Shown piece after piece: positions 1-7,371 of a DNA stretch of 64,000 bases (position 1 is its first letter; each line of letters begins with the position of its first letter). The position numbers were made by a program, and so were the translations under genes. The stretch is from Brevibacillus brevis (lineage in GTDB: Bacteria; Bacillota; Bacilli; Brevibacillales; Brevibacillaceae). Location: NCBI RefSeq assembly GCF_031583145.1, contig NZ_CP134050.1, forward strand, positions 2,493,501 to 2,557,500, written 5' to 3'. The notes under the pieces were generated by a model that was not told where the DNA came from, made no database searches, and saw nothing but the letters and a program-made list of their open reading frames with translations.

Positions 1-22
1 AAGCACTCTTCTTTGAAGGCGA

Positions 23-1066
23 TCAGACGAAGAAAAAGGCCGTTCCCAATATGATGTAGACAGCGAGAAGCAAAACCCCCTCGAACCAGTTGGTTGCCCC
101 GTCTTTCGTGATGGAAATGGTAATGAAGGTAGCTACGCCGATCGCGGCCAATTCAAAAGAAGTAAACACGATGTTCATGGGTTTGCCGAGCACGAAGCTG
201 AGCAGGATCAGGGTCGGAGCGACAAACAGGGCGATTTGCAGGCTCGAGCCGATCGCGATCTCTACGGCTGCACCGATCCGTCCTTTCATGGCAAGCAGCA
301 TGGCGGCGCTGTGCTCTGCGGCATTGCCGATGATCGCGATGACAAACGCACCTACGAACAGCTCGGACCAGCCCAGCGATTTGGATACGTGCTGCACGCT
401 GTGGACGAGCCACTCCGAGTCGATGGCCACGAAGATCGTAGAGATGGCGAGCATCAGAATCGATACGCCTTTCGACCAAAGCGGTGCGCTCTCGTGCTCC
501 TCGATGTCGGAGAGGAAATCGCTGTGGGTAATCATGGAAAAGACCAGCCAGAGCACGTAGGCAAGGATGAGCAGAACGGCGATCACGATGCTGAGAGTCT
601 CAATCTTCACGGGTGGGAGCTCCCTGATGAAGACAGCGGGAATGAACAGCGCGACGATCGCGAGCATCATAAGGGAAGCATTGTGTCCGGCGAGTCTGCT
701 GTTGAATTTCTGTTCCTTGTATTTCAGGCCGCCCATCAATACGCTGAGTCCGAGTACCAGCAGCATGTTGCCGATGATGGCGCCGGTGATGGAAGCCTTC
801 ACCATCTCGAACAGCCCTTCTTTTACGAGAAAAAAGGCGATAATCAGCTCCGCGGCATTCCCGAAGGTAGCATTGAGAAAGCCGCCAATCCGGTCTCCTG
901 CGTAATGGGCGACGCTCTCCGTCGACTTCCCCAGCCAGGCAGCCAGAAAAACGACACTGATCGCTGCCGCAATGAACTGGAACATTTCATTTTCCGAGAA
1001 ATAGTGGGCGTAAGCCGCAAGCAAAAACGTGGCCCCCACTACCGTAAAGAACAGGCGCAGTTTCAT
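23..1066 (-). CDS. cax: Ca2+/H+ antiporter (CaxA/ChaA family)
   Basis: Inner-membrane cation exchanger of the CaCA superfamily that exports Ca2+ in exchange for protons. The 347-residue protein is almost entirely hydrophobic segments, and the two halves each carry the family signature: GNAAE near residues 69-73 and again GNAAE near 248-252, which supply the acidic residues of the ion site. Length fits bacterial CAX proteins such as B. subtilis ChaA (YfkE). The ATG at 1066 is preceded on the minus strand by GAGGTGACC, a good ribosome binding site. It is divergent from the zinc-ribbon gene at 1222, with about 155 bp between them. Ion specificity (Ca2+ against K+/Na+) is family inference. Confidence 0.9.
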   Translation of the reverse strand: MKLRLFFTVVGATFLLAAYAHYFSENEMFQFIAAAISVVFLAAWLGKSTESVAHYAGDRIGGFLNATFGNAAELIIAFFLVKEGLFEMVKASITGAIIGNMLLVLGLSVLMGGLKYKEQKFNSRLAGHNASLMMLAIVALFIPAVFIRELPPVKIETLSIVIAVLLILAYVLWLVFSMITHSDFLSDIEEHESAPLWSKGVSILMLAISTIFVAIDSEWLVHSVQHVSKSLGWSELFVGAFVIAIIGNAAEHSAAMLLAMKGRIGAAVEIAIGSSLQIALFVAPTLILLSFVLGKPMNIVFTSFELAAIGVATFITISITKDGATNWFEGVLLLAVYIILGTAFFFV

Positions 1067-1221
1067 ATGGTCACCTCAACGAATGGTTTCTGTAAAAAGG
1101 ATGTGAAAGCCACTATTACCCTATGCGCGGTAGCGCTTCCTATCCCTATTTGCACGCACACGTATAGAGTTCCTCGGCGGGCAGAAACTAAACGGTGTAC
1201 AAAAACAGGGAGGTGGCAAAC

Positions 1222-1479
1222 ATGAACATGCCTTACTTGTGTCCTACCTGCAAATCGAATCGCATGCGCTTCACCGTGATCGAACAGACACCGCGTTACA
1301 TGCGCCTCGATCCGCAGACAGGAGAAGTAGTAGCCGAGTTGACCGCTGACCAATTAGACCTGTTCCACCAGCCATACAAGGGGGACGCCTACATGGTTCA
1401 ATGCGGCGTCTGTGGCACGACGGAGTCCGAAGAGAGATTTGTGAAAATGGCCCAGCACATGCAGGGTCAACGAACGTAA
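1222..1479 (+). CDS. Small zinc-ribbon protein of unknown function
   Basis: 85-residue protein with two knuckles, CPTC near residues 6-9 and CGVC near residues 62-65, which together would bind one zinc ion. The rest is polar, with no membrane segment or signal peptide. The ATG at 1222 is chosen because GGGAGGTG lies 7 bases upstream; an in-frame ATG at 1195 lacks such a site. A strong hairpin terminator follows at 1501. It is divergent from the cation antiporter and convergent with sleB, so it is probably monocistronic. No specific function can be assigned. Confidence 0.8.
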   Translation: MNMPYLCPTCKSNRMRFTVIEQTPRYMRLDPQTGEVVAELTADQLDLFHQPYKGDAYMVQCGVCGTTESEERFVKMAQHMQGQRT

Positions 1480-1500
1480 CGCACTTGCGAAGAAGAGAAA

Positions 1501-1540
1501 CAGGCACGCGGACCATCCGGCCCCGCGTGCCTGTTTTGTT
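1501..1540 (+). terminator. Rho-independent terminator
   Basis: Perfect 11-bp inverted repeat CAGGCACGCGG / CCGCGTGCCTG (1501-1511 and 1523-1533) followed by TTTTGTT. It ends the zinc-ribbon gene and lies in the convergent gap with sleB, so it may also stop sleB transcription. Confidence 0.85.
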
Positions 1541-1630
1541 CTACAGATAGGAATGGAAAAATCCTATCCAGTATAAGGGCAACCGCGGCTCCGCCAAAAC
1601 GCATGGCGTAGCCAGGTTTTCCAATCGCCG

Positions 1631-2404
1631 TCAGCGGCAGAAGATGTGGCGTCCGATTTTTTTGATTTGCGGGCGGCTCCAAATCCAGCCGGATGTGGCC
1701 GTGTCCGGGTTGAAGTAGTAGATCGCACCGCCAGTCGGGTCCCAGCCCTTGAGCGCGTCGTTCACAGCCCGTTTGGAAGTCTCATTGGGAGTCAGCCAGA
1801 TCTGTCCATCTGCGACCGCTGTAAAGGCGCGAGGTTCGAAGATGACGCCAGCCGGCGTATTCGGAAATGCCGGGTTTTTGGTTCGGTTGAGGATGACGGC
1901 TGCTACCGCTACCTGTCCGATGTAGGGCTCCCCGCGCGACTCGCCGTACACGGCGTTGGCCATCAGGCGCAAATCGTTTTCGGAGATGCCGGCTGCGTGG
2001 AAGGTCTCATTATTCGGTGCGGTGGGAGCGGGAGTCGGAGCAGGTGCTTGGGACGTTTCCGGGACTCCCAGCTCGGCGGCGGTCGGCTTGTAGTTTTTCG
2101 TGGCGTTGTAGAGCTTTACTTTCGTCTTCGCCCCAAGCACGCCGTCCACATCGAGGCCGAATTCGTATTGGAAATTGCGCAGGGCCCAATACGAGCGCCA
2201 TCCGAAGACACCGTCAACCTTTCCTGTGTAGAAGCCCAAAAACTTCAGCCGGTACTGCATTTCCCGCACATCCTTACCGGTTGCCCCCACTTGTATGATC
2301 TGCTGGCTAAAGGCATCCGAACGCACCGGGTAAACCACTACCGCTGTGGTGATCAAAATGGCAATTACTGATACGGCCATCAGCCATTTATAAGGCTGTT
2401 TCAT
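1631..2404 (-). CDS. sleB: Spore cortex-lytic enzyme SleB
   Basis: Lytic transglycosylase that degrades muramic-delta-lactam-containing cortex peptidoglycan during germination. The 257 residues show a signal peptide/membrane segment (1-31), a peptidoglycan-binding domain (about 37-93, with DVREMQYRLKFLGFYTG and VDGVFG repeats), a Pro/Ala/Thr linker (about 110-133), and a Hydrolase_2/SleB catalytic domain (about 140-257) containing the GESRGEP motif with the conserved Glu. Length and layout match Bacillus SleB. In many Bacillales sleB is followed by ypeB; no ypeB lies downstream here, where the convergent zinc-ribbon gene is found instead. RBS AAGGAGG lies 7 bases before ATG 2404. Expression in the forespore is expected from family knowledge, but I could not define a sigma-G promoter. 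Confidence 0.93.
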   Translation of the reverse strand: MKQPYKWLMAVSVIAILITTAVVVYPVRSDAFSQQIIQVGATGKDVREMQYRLKFLGFYTGKVDGVFGWRSYWALRNFQYEFGLDVDGVLGAKTKVKLYNATKNYKPTAAELGVPETSQAPAPTPAPTAPNNETFHAAGISENDLRLMANAVYGESRGEPYIGQVAVAAVILNRTKNPAFPNTPAGVIFEPRAFTAVADGQIWLTPNETSKRAVNDALKGWDPTGGAIYYFNPDTATSGWIWSRPQIKKIGRHIFCR

Positions 2405-2549
2405 GGCAAATCCTCCTTCGTAAGGGTGCTTGACACCAGATGCTAGAACTTAGGTTCCCCAACTATCGGTAATCGGCATTAGTAAAATACTGGAGAAAGC
2501 AAACAATAGCGGTAGCGTCACAACATGGAAGCAAAGGAAGGTGCGGGAG

Positions 2550-4178
2550 ATGAAAGTCTCACAGTATGTAACGGAGCAGCTGGTGGCATGGGGCGTCAGA
2601 CGAATCTACGGGGTCGCCGGGGACGCATTGTTCACCTGGCTGGATGCGCTTGGCAGACAGGATGAAATTCGTTACGTGGCTTGTCGAAATGAAGCCGCAG
2701 CCGCCATGATGGCGAGCGCCGAAGCGAAGCTGACCGGCCGCCCGGCTGTTTGTATGGCCACGATGGGACCGGGGACGGTCAATTTGCTGAATGGACTTGC
2801 AGATGCATGGGCGGATCGGGCACCTGTCGTAGCGATAACAGGCCAGGTGGAAAGCTACAAGCTCGGCGGAGGGTACAAGCAGTTTGTTCCCCAGGAAGAC
2901 CTGATGAGGCCCTTGTGCCGATATACGACGACCGTTGCCCATGCCGAGGCGATCGGAGACGTATTGCACCGGGCTTTTGCCACGGCTGCTCAGCAAAAGG
3001 GGGTAGCGCACGTGTCGATCTGCAAGGATGTGTTTGAGCGGCAGACCAGCGCCCAGATCGTTCCCGAGCTGCCGCGGGTGTCGGCGGCAGTGCGGCCAGA
3101 CCGAATCGAGCTGGAGCACGCTGCGGAGCGCCTGGCGGACGCCCGCAAACCGCTGCTTCTCCTCGGGGCAGGGGCTCGTCAGGACGCAGAGGGATGCCGC
3201 AGGCTGGCCGAACAGCTGGGAGCCGGCATTCTGCTGACCTTGGGAGGGAAAGGTGCGGTGGATGACTCGCACCGGCTTGTGCTGGGAGGATGGGGCGAGG
3301 GGGGGAGCGAGGCCGGCCTTTTAGCTTTGGCCGAGGCGGATTTGCTCGTCATTTTGGGAGCGAGCTGGTTTCCTCGCTCATACTTGCCGAAGCAGCTCCC
3401 GATCTTGCAGGTGGACTCTCATGCAGAATCGATTCACGCCCACCCGCGGCTGCTTTCGGTAACGGCCAATCTTGACGATGTGCTGCCGCTCTGGAGGAGG
3501 CGTTTAGAATCCCGCCAGTTGGACGATGCTTGGGAGGAACAGGTAGAACGGTGGCATGCCAAATTTTTGGAAGAGACACAGGCAATCGTCGTCCAACGAA
3601 ACGGCGATAAAATCAAGCCTGAGACGCTCCTTCATTCCCTGGGGAATGTCGTGGAACGCGATGCAATCGTAGCGCTGGACACGGGGGAGCATACGCTTTG
3701 GTTCAATCGGGCGTTCCGCTCCGCAGCCCAGTGGCCGCTCTTTTCAGGCAAGTGGCGCACCATGGGCTTCGGACTGCCTGCCGCGATTGCCGCCAAACTG
3801 GTCTTCCCGGATCGACAGGTCGTCTGCGTGACGGGAGACGGAGGGCTGCAGATGTGTCTGGCAGAACTGATGACGGCAGTGGAACAGGACGTTTCATTTC
3901 TCCTGATCGTAGTCAACAACGGGACTTTGGGGCTGGAGGAAATCAAGATGAAGCAGAAAGGCTATCGTCCTTTTGGCGTGAGCATGCGCAATCCGGACTT
4001 TGCACGCTTGGCCGAAGCGTGCGGGGTACAAAGCCGCAGCGTACAGACTGTGGAAGAGCTGGAAGGCGCCCTTCGCGAGGCGTTGGCCAGCGAACGCTTG
4101 ACACTTCTCGACGTGTCCTGCACTTCTCCGACATTAACGGAGAGAAAAAAACAAATTCCCTTCCAAGCCCAAGCATGA
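2550..4178 (+). CDS. ThDP-dependent enzyme, pyruvate oxidase/acetolactate synthase type
   Basis: 542-residue cytosolic enzyme with the three-domain layout of the POX/AHAS family: N-terminal PYR domain with the activating Glu (RNEAAA near residue 48), a central domain, and a C-terminal PP domain with the ThDP/Mg signature GDGG...NNGTLG near residues 429-460. Pyruvate is the likely substrate, but whether the product is acetyl phosphate, acetate or acetolactate cannot be told. There is no neighbouring small acetolactate synthase subunit and no ilv gene, which argues against a biosynthetic AHAS. ATG 2550 is preferred over GTG 2541 because AAGGAAGG sits 8 bases before it. It is followed after about 75 bp by an Asp23-family gene. 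Confidence 0.82.
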   Translation: MKVSQYVTEQLVAWGVRRIYGVAGDALFTWLDALGRQDEIRYVACRNEAAAAMMASAEAKLTGRPAVCMATMGPGTVNLLNGLADAWADRAPVVAITGQVESYKLGGGYKQFVPQEDLMRPLCRYTTTVAHAEAIGDVLHRAFATAAQQKGVAHVSICKDVFERQTSAQIVPELPRVSAAVRPDRIELEHAAERLADARKPLLLLGAGARQDAEGCRRLAEQLGAGILLTLGGKGAVDDSHRLVLGGWGEGGSEAGLLALAEADLLVILGASWFPRSYLPKQLPILQVDSHAESIHAHPRLLSVTANLDDVLPLWRRRLESRQLDDAWEEQVERWHAKFLEETQAIVVQRNGDKIKPETLLHSLGNVVERDAIVALDTGEHTLWFNRAFRSAAQWPLFSGKWRTMGFGLPAAIAAKLVFPDRQVVCVTGDGGLQMCLAELMTAVEQDVSFLLIVVNNGTLGLEEIKMKQKGYRPFGVSMRNPDFARLAEACGVQSRSVQTVEELEGALREALASERLTLLDVSCTSPTLTERKKQIPFQAQA

Positions 4179-4253
4179 TTTGTTTATAATGAGAGAAAAG
4201 TCAGAAAAGCGTTGGGAGAGGCAACTAATCGGGCGAAGGAGGAGGGCGTCCAG

Positions 4254-4583
4254 ATGGCAGAAAGACTCGGAGAAATCAGGGTAGCGGATCAGGTAATCGC
4301 CGTCATCGCGGGAGTGGCAGCAGAAGAAGTACTGGAGGTATCCGTCCGTTCGGGAGGACTGTATGACCTCGCCAAAAAAATGGGCGGCGGATCGAAGGGC
4401 ATCAGTGTGTCGATGGCGGAGGACAAGGTGACCATCGATATGCGCGTCTCCGTTCGCTACGGGGCGCCCATCCATCACGTTTGCCATACGTTGCAGGAAA
4501 AAGTGAAGGAAGCGGTGGAGACGTTGACCGGCCTGCTGGTGGAGGCGATCAATGTACGGGTGGAAACAATCGAACTCAAGTAG
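4254..4583 (+). CDS. Asp23/Gls24 family protein
   Basis: 109-residue protein of the Asp23/Gls24 (DUF322) family. Typical features are the N-terminal block with repeated hydrophobic IAGVAAEEV-type residues, a central GGGSKGI loop, and the C-terminal pattern of an amphipathic helix followed by INVRVETIEL. Members are small cytosolic proteins recruited to membrane anchors and linked to cell-envelope stress. GGAGGAGGG precedes ATG 4254 by about 9 bases, and a terminator follows at once. A second member (yqhY-like) lies at 59371 and a membrane-anchored one (amaP) at 59903. Its physiological role here is unknown. Confidence 0.82.
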   Translation: MAERLGEIRVADQVIAVIAGVAAEEVLEVSVRSGGLYDLAKKMGGGSKGISVSMAEDKVTIDMRVSVRYGAPIHHVCHTLQEKVKEAVETLTGLLVEAINVRVETIELK

Positions 4584-4620
4584 AACGACCTGCGCAGCGG
4601 CAGGTCGTTTTTCTTCCTTT
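4584..4620 (+). terminator. Rho-independent terminator
   Basis: Inverted repeat AACGACCTGC / GCAGGTCGTT (4584-4593 and 4600-4609) followed by TTTCTTCCTTTT, directly after the Asp23-family stop codon and in the convergent gap with ftsW. Confidence 0.85.
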
Positions 4621-5789
4621 TACAAGGTATAGGTTTGCTTTTGCACCTGCTCGTCCACTTTTTGCCGACTGACTTCCCGCGACACATTAAGCAGGATCCC
4701 GGTGGAGATCATACACACCAGCAGCGATGAACCGCCGTAGCTGATGAAAGGCAGCGGTACGCCTGTCAGCGGGATGATTCCCGTCACGCCGCCGATATTG
4801 ATGGCCGCCTGAAGACCGATCATGGTAATAATCCCTACGCCCACGAGAGAAGCAAATGTGTCCTTGACCCGCAGACAGATGTGGATCCCCCGCAGCAGAA
4901 ACAGCAAATACACGAGCAAAAAGATCGAAGCGCCGATGAAGCCGAGCTCCTCCGAGATGATCGAAAAGATGAAATCGGTGTGCGCTTCCGGCAGGTACAG
5001 ATACTTTTGGATGCTCTTTCCGTAGCCCGTCCCGGAAAGACCGCCGTGAGCGATGGCGATCCACGATTGGATAATGTTGTAGCCCGTATTCAGCGGATCG
5101 CTCCAGGGATCCAAATAGGAGTTAATCCGGTTCAGAGCATGGGACTTGACCGCGATGTACAACGACAAGGCTACGGTGACCACAGGGCCGCCGATTCCAA
5201 TCAGGTAACGGATTTTCGCGCCGCCGCAGACGAGGACGATAAGCGCGGTACCGAGCAGGATCGCGGCTGAGCCCAGGTCAGGCTGCGCCACGATCAACAG
5301 AAAGAACAAACCGGTCACGAGAAGCGGAGGCATCAGTCCCGACTTCAAATGACGAATGCCGTCTCCTTTTTTGGTAATGATCGCCGCCAAGTAAAGGATC
5401 AGACCGAGCTTGGCGAATTCCGCCGGCTGCAGGCTGGCGGAGCCGAGGCGGAACCACGAGCGGGCCCCCTTGATTTCCTCGCCGATGCCTGGGATGAGTA
5501 CCAGCAACAAGGCGAAAAAGCTGACCGTTGCAATGAGCAAAAATCTGCGTTTGTAAAAGGAGAAGGGGATGTTCATGGCCACTAGCATCCCGACAATGCC
5601 CAACAGTAAGAAACGAATCTGCCTTTTCACGAAGTAAAGTTCATCACCGTTGCAATAGTCGCAGCCGTGCGAGGTGAAGCTGGTCAATGCAAAGATCGAG
5701 CTGGAACTAAGCACCATCGCGACGCCAAATCCGACGATCAGGGCGGTTAAGAACAAAAGCAAAAAGTCAGGTACACCCCGAGTTTTCAT
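4620..5789 (-). CDS. ftsW: SEDS-family peptidoglycan glycosyltransferase FtsW
   Basis: Polytopic membrane protein (389 residues, about ten segments) of the SEDS family (FtsW/RodA/SpoVE), which polymerises lipid II into glycan strands with a partner class B PBP. Hallmarks are GARSWFRLG with QPAEFAKLGLI in the first third, QPDLGSA near residue 170, GYNIIQSWIAIAHGG followed by GTGYGKS, and the C-terminal GVPLPFISYGGSSLL block. The extracytoplasmic CDYCNG segment near residues 43-48 adds two closely spaced cysteines, an unusual feature. The gene stands alone outside a dcw cluster, as ftsW does in B. subtilis. RodA or SpoVE assignment is possible, but the length and position favour FtsW. Confidence 0.85.
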   Translation of the reverse strand: MKTRGVPDFLLLFLTALIVGFGVAMVLSSSSIFALTSFTSHGCDYCNGDELYFVKRQIRFLLLGIVGMLVAMNIPFSFYKRRFLLIATVSFFALLLVLIPGIGEEIKGARSWFRLGSASLQPAEFAKLGLILYLAAIITKKGDGIRHLKSGLMPPLLVTGLFFLLIVAQPDLGSAAILLGTALIVLVCGGAKIRYLIGIGGPVVTVALSLYIAVKSHALNRINSYLDPWSDPLNTGYNIIQSWIAIAHGGLSGTGYGKSIQKYLYLPEAHTDFIFSIISEELGFIGASIFLLVYLLFLLRGIHICLRVKDTFASLVGVGIITMIGLQAAINIGGVTGIIPLTGVPLPFISYGGSSLLVCMISTGILLNVSREVSRQKVDEQVQKQTYTL

Positions 5790-5804
5790 CGTAAACCCCC
5801 CTTC

Positions 5805-5834
5805 TACGTAAAACAGAGAGGGGATGCCTCTCTG
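5805..5834 (-). terminator. Probable terminator of the yugN-like gene
   Basis: Inverted repeat CAGAGAGG / CCTCTCTG (5814-5821 and 5827-5834). On the minus strand it is followed by TTTTAC, so it would end transcription of the gene at 5872-6216 before ftsW. The T-run is short. Confidence 0.5.
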
Positions 5835-5871
5835 CTTGGCAGCACTATTTCATTAATCGCTTTGAATGCTC

Positions 5872-6216
5872 TTAGTGCGAGGACAGTTTTTCATTCAGCA
5901 TTTGCAGTTTCAGCTTTGCCGTCTTGATCACGGAATCCGGAATCGGGTAATCGTAATCCAAGCCGTGCGGGAAAAGGTGTTTGCCCATGTACGGGTCTTC
6001 CAGCTTGAGAACCGCATGCGTATCTTCCAGCTTGCCTTCGGTTACGTTCGCTTCAATACGAAGGTAGTAAACGTTTCCTTTATCTTGAATTTTATAGTCG
6101 TATGTAGCGTGTTTGTAATCCCAAGCACCGCGGTCGAATCCGAGATCGCTCATGTAGTGCTCCAGATCGGCGAAAAAGACTTCCTTGGTGCCAACGCCAG
6201 TATCCTTGATAACCAT
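5872..6216 (-). CDS. yugN: YugN-like family protein
   Basis: 114-residue soluble protein resembling the YugN family of Bacillales, whose function is not known. Recognisable features are the alternating hydrophobic beta-strand pattern (NVYYLRIEANV), the central KLEDPYMGKHLFPHGLDYDYPIP segment rich in aromatic residues, and a C-terminal helix. Minus-strand GTAGGAGG lies before ATG 6216. A weak terminator at 5805 separates it from ftsW. The assignment rests on recall of the family pattern, so the name is tentative beyond family level. Confidence 0.75.
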   Translation of the reverse strand: MVIKDTGVGTKEVFFADLEHYMSDLGFDRGAWDYKHATYDYKIQDKGNVYYLRIEANVTEGKLEDTHAVLKLEDPYMGKHLFPHGLDYDYPIPDSVIKTAKLKLQMLNEKLSSH

Positions 6217-6331
6217 GTACGTTTCCTCCTACAAAAAGGTAAGATTTTCACTTATTAATGATAGTCTGTTTTTGGAAGAAGCGCAATGTATAAGTCAGTC
6301 TTACGGGTGGATGACCGGAATTGCCATCATA

Positions 6332-6340
6332 TGGTATAAT
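6332..6340 (+). promoter_or_regulatory. Extended -10 promoter of the toxin gene
   Basis: TGGTATAAT (6332-6340) is a perfect extended -10 element (TGn-TATAAT). It lies 64 bp before the toxin ATG; the -35 region is weak, as expected for extended -10 promoters. It would give a 5' leader of about 55 nt. Confidence 0.6.
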
Positions 6341-6403
6341 TTTCTACACAATGGATCGATTCTCAAGGGTGGTCGGCATCCCCGCATGAAAGGGGGTGAT
6401 ACC

Positions 6404-6484
6404 ATGACAGTATTCGAGGCACTAAGTCTGATGTTGACATTTGGGACTTTAGTAGTAATGCTGTCATCTAGTCGGAAAAAGTAG
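6404..6484 (+). CDS. Putative holin-like type I toxin peptide
   Basis: 26-residue peptide: a short polar N-terminus (MTVFEAL), one hydrophobic membrane helix (about residues 5-21) and a basic tail (SSRKK). This matches the Hol_Tox class of Firmicutes type I toxins (relatives of TxpA, BsrG and Fst), which act by inserting into the membrane. AAAGGGGGTGAT lies 6 bases upstream of ATG 6404, an unusually strong ribosome binding site. The stop codon lies inside an 11-bp hairpin that on the opposite strand has the form of a terminator, as expected if a convergent antisense antitoxin RNA ends there. Too short for ordinary gene callers, but family match, RBS and RNA architecture agree. Confidence 0.75.
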   Translation: MTVFEALSLMLTFGTLVVMLSSSRKK

Positions 6485-6655
6485 ACCTCCCTTGAGCTTC
6501 GCAGCCGGGAGGTCTACACGGGCAGGTGTTGTGAGCCGACTCCCCGAAAGGAACCGACTGTTGTGCCTTAAGACCGCACGGGTGTACCCGCACCCAGCGG
6601 TCTTTTTTTGCACGGATTGGAATGAATGACATTCCTACCCCACAGACACCATGCT
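6474..6655 (-). ncRNA. Candidate antisense antitoxin RNA (RatA/SR-type)
   Basis: Inferred convergent RNA overlapping the 3' end of the toxin mRNA. On the minus strand, GTAGACCTCCC / GGGAGGTCTAC (6481-6491 and 6507-6517) is followed by TTTTT, a terminator just inside the toxin gene. A possible extended -10 (TGTTAAGAT on the minus strand, about 6657-6665) would start an RNA of about 175 nt. Between the hairpins lie short direct repeats (TGTTGTG at 6527 and 6559; CCGACT at 6536 and 6554), like the pairing repeats of par/fst loci. The 5' end is a guess. Confidence 0.5.
6570..6609 (+). terminator. Terminator of the toxin transcript
   Basis: AAGACCGC / GCGGTCTT stem (about 6570-6577 and 6596-6603) with an inner GGGTG/CACCC pairing, followed by TTTTTT. 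It ends the plus-strand toxin mRNA about 120 nt after the stop codon, leaving a long structured 3' region available to an antisense RNA. Confidence 0.85.
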
Positions 6656-6782
6656 ATCATCTTAACACAGTCCACTCGCTTCTCTCCAGTTGAAAAATCG
6701 TGACGCATGTCCCGGGTCGCGAATGGCCGAATAGGTAACAGGACACACTACAAGCGTTATTACCAAAAGGAGGAGAACGAGC

Positions 6783-7223
6783 ATGGCAAAAGTCGAAAAC
6801 CGCACATTGCGCGAGATCATGACGAAAGATGTCGCGACTGTGACGCTCAAGGATAACGTATACGAAGTGGCGTGCAAGATGCGCGACTGGAACGTCGGCG
6901 TCATTCCCGTCGTAGACGAGAAAGATGACGTCATCGGGGTCATCACGGACCGCGATATCGTGATTCGCGGACTCGCCGAGAAGCATGAAGGCTCCACCGC
7001 CACGGAAGTCGTCATGACGCGGGACATCGTCCTCGGTCAACCGAGCATGACGGTAGATGAGGCAGCCAAAATCATGGCCCAGCATCAAATTCGTCGTCTC
7101 CCCGTGGTGGAGAACGGGAAGCTGGTAGGAATTGTCGCTCTCGGGGACATGGCGATTCGCCAAGTGCACCACGACGAAGCGAGCGACGCGCTGCAACAAA
7201 TTTCCGAGCCGGCCCCTCACTGA
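6783..7223 (+). CDS. CBS-domain protein
   Basis: 146-residue protein consisting of two CBS motifs (about residues 8-62 and 73-128), with the typical MTKDVATV, GVIPVVDE, GVITDRDIV and LPVVENGKLVGIV blocks. CBS pairs bind adenine nucleotides and act as energy sensors; stand-alone forms such as B. subtilis YhcV have no proven partner. AGGAGGAGAACG precedes ATG 6783, and a strong terminator follows at 7259, so it is probably a single-gene transcript. What it binds or regulates cannot be read from the sequence. Confidence 0.88.
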   Translation: MAKVENRTLREIMTKDVATVTLKDNVYEVACKMRDWNVGVIPVVDEKDDVIGVITDRDIVIRGLAEKHEGSTATEVVMTRDIVLGQPSMTVDEAAKIMAQHQIRRLPVVENGKLVGIVALGDMAIRQVHHDEASDALQQISEPAPH

Positions 7224-7258
7224 TCCGGCCGAATCCCTTTTGCTCGCAAAGAACGCAC

Positions 7259-7291
7259 GCTGCCGGCTGCAAATACCGGCAGCTTTTTTTT
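7259..7291 (+). terminator. Rho-independent terminator
   Basis: GCTGCCGG / CCGGCAGC stem (7259-7266 and 7276-7283) followed by eight T residues, downstream of the CBS-domain gene. Confidence 0.9.
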
Positions 7292-7301
7292 GCGGGAGGA
7301 C

Positions 7302-7332
7302 TTTACACTGACGTAACGGTAAGGTTTAAGAT
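7302..7332 (+). promoter_or_regulatory. MerR-type promoter with 19-bp spacer
   Basis: TTTACA (7302-7307) and TAAGAT (7327-7332) are separated by 19 bp instead of the usual 17. The spacer ACTGACGTAACGGTAAGGT resembles the imperfect dyads of MerR-family operators. Long spacers are the hallmark of promoters that MerR proteins untwist. It lies 40 bp upstream of the MerR-methyltransferase gene, which suggests autoregulation. Confidence 0.7.
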
Positions 7333-7371
7333 ATCTCTACAGAGAATGGAAAGGGCAGGGAGAGGGACCCG

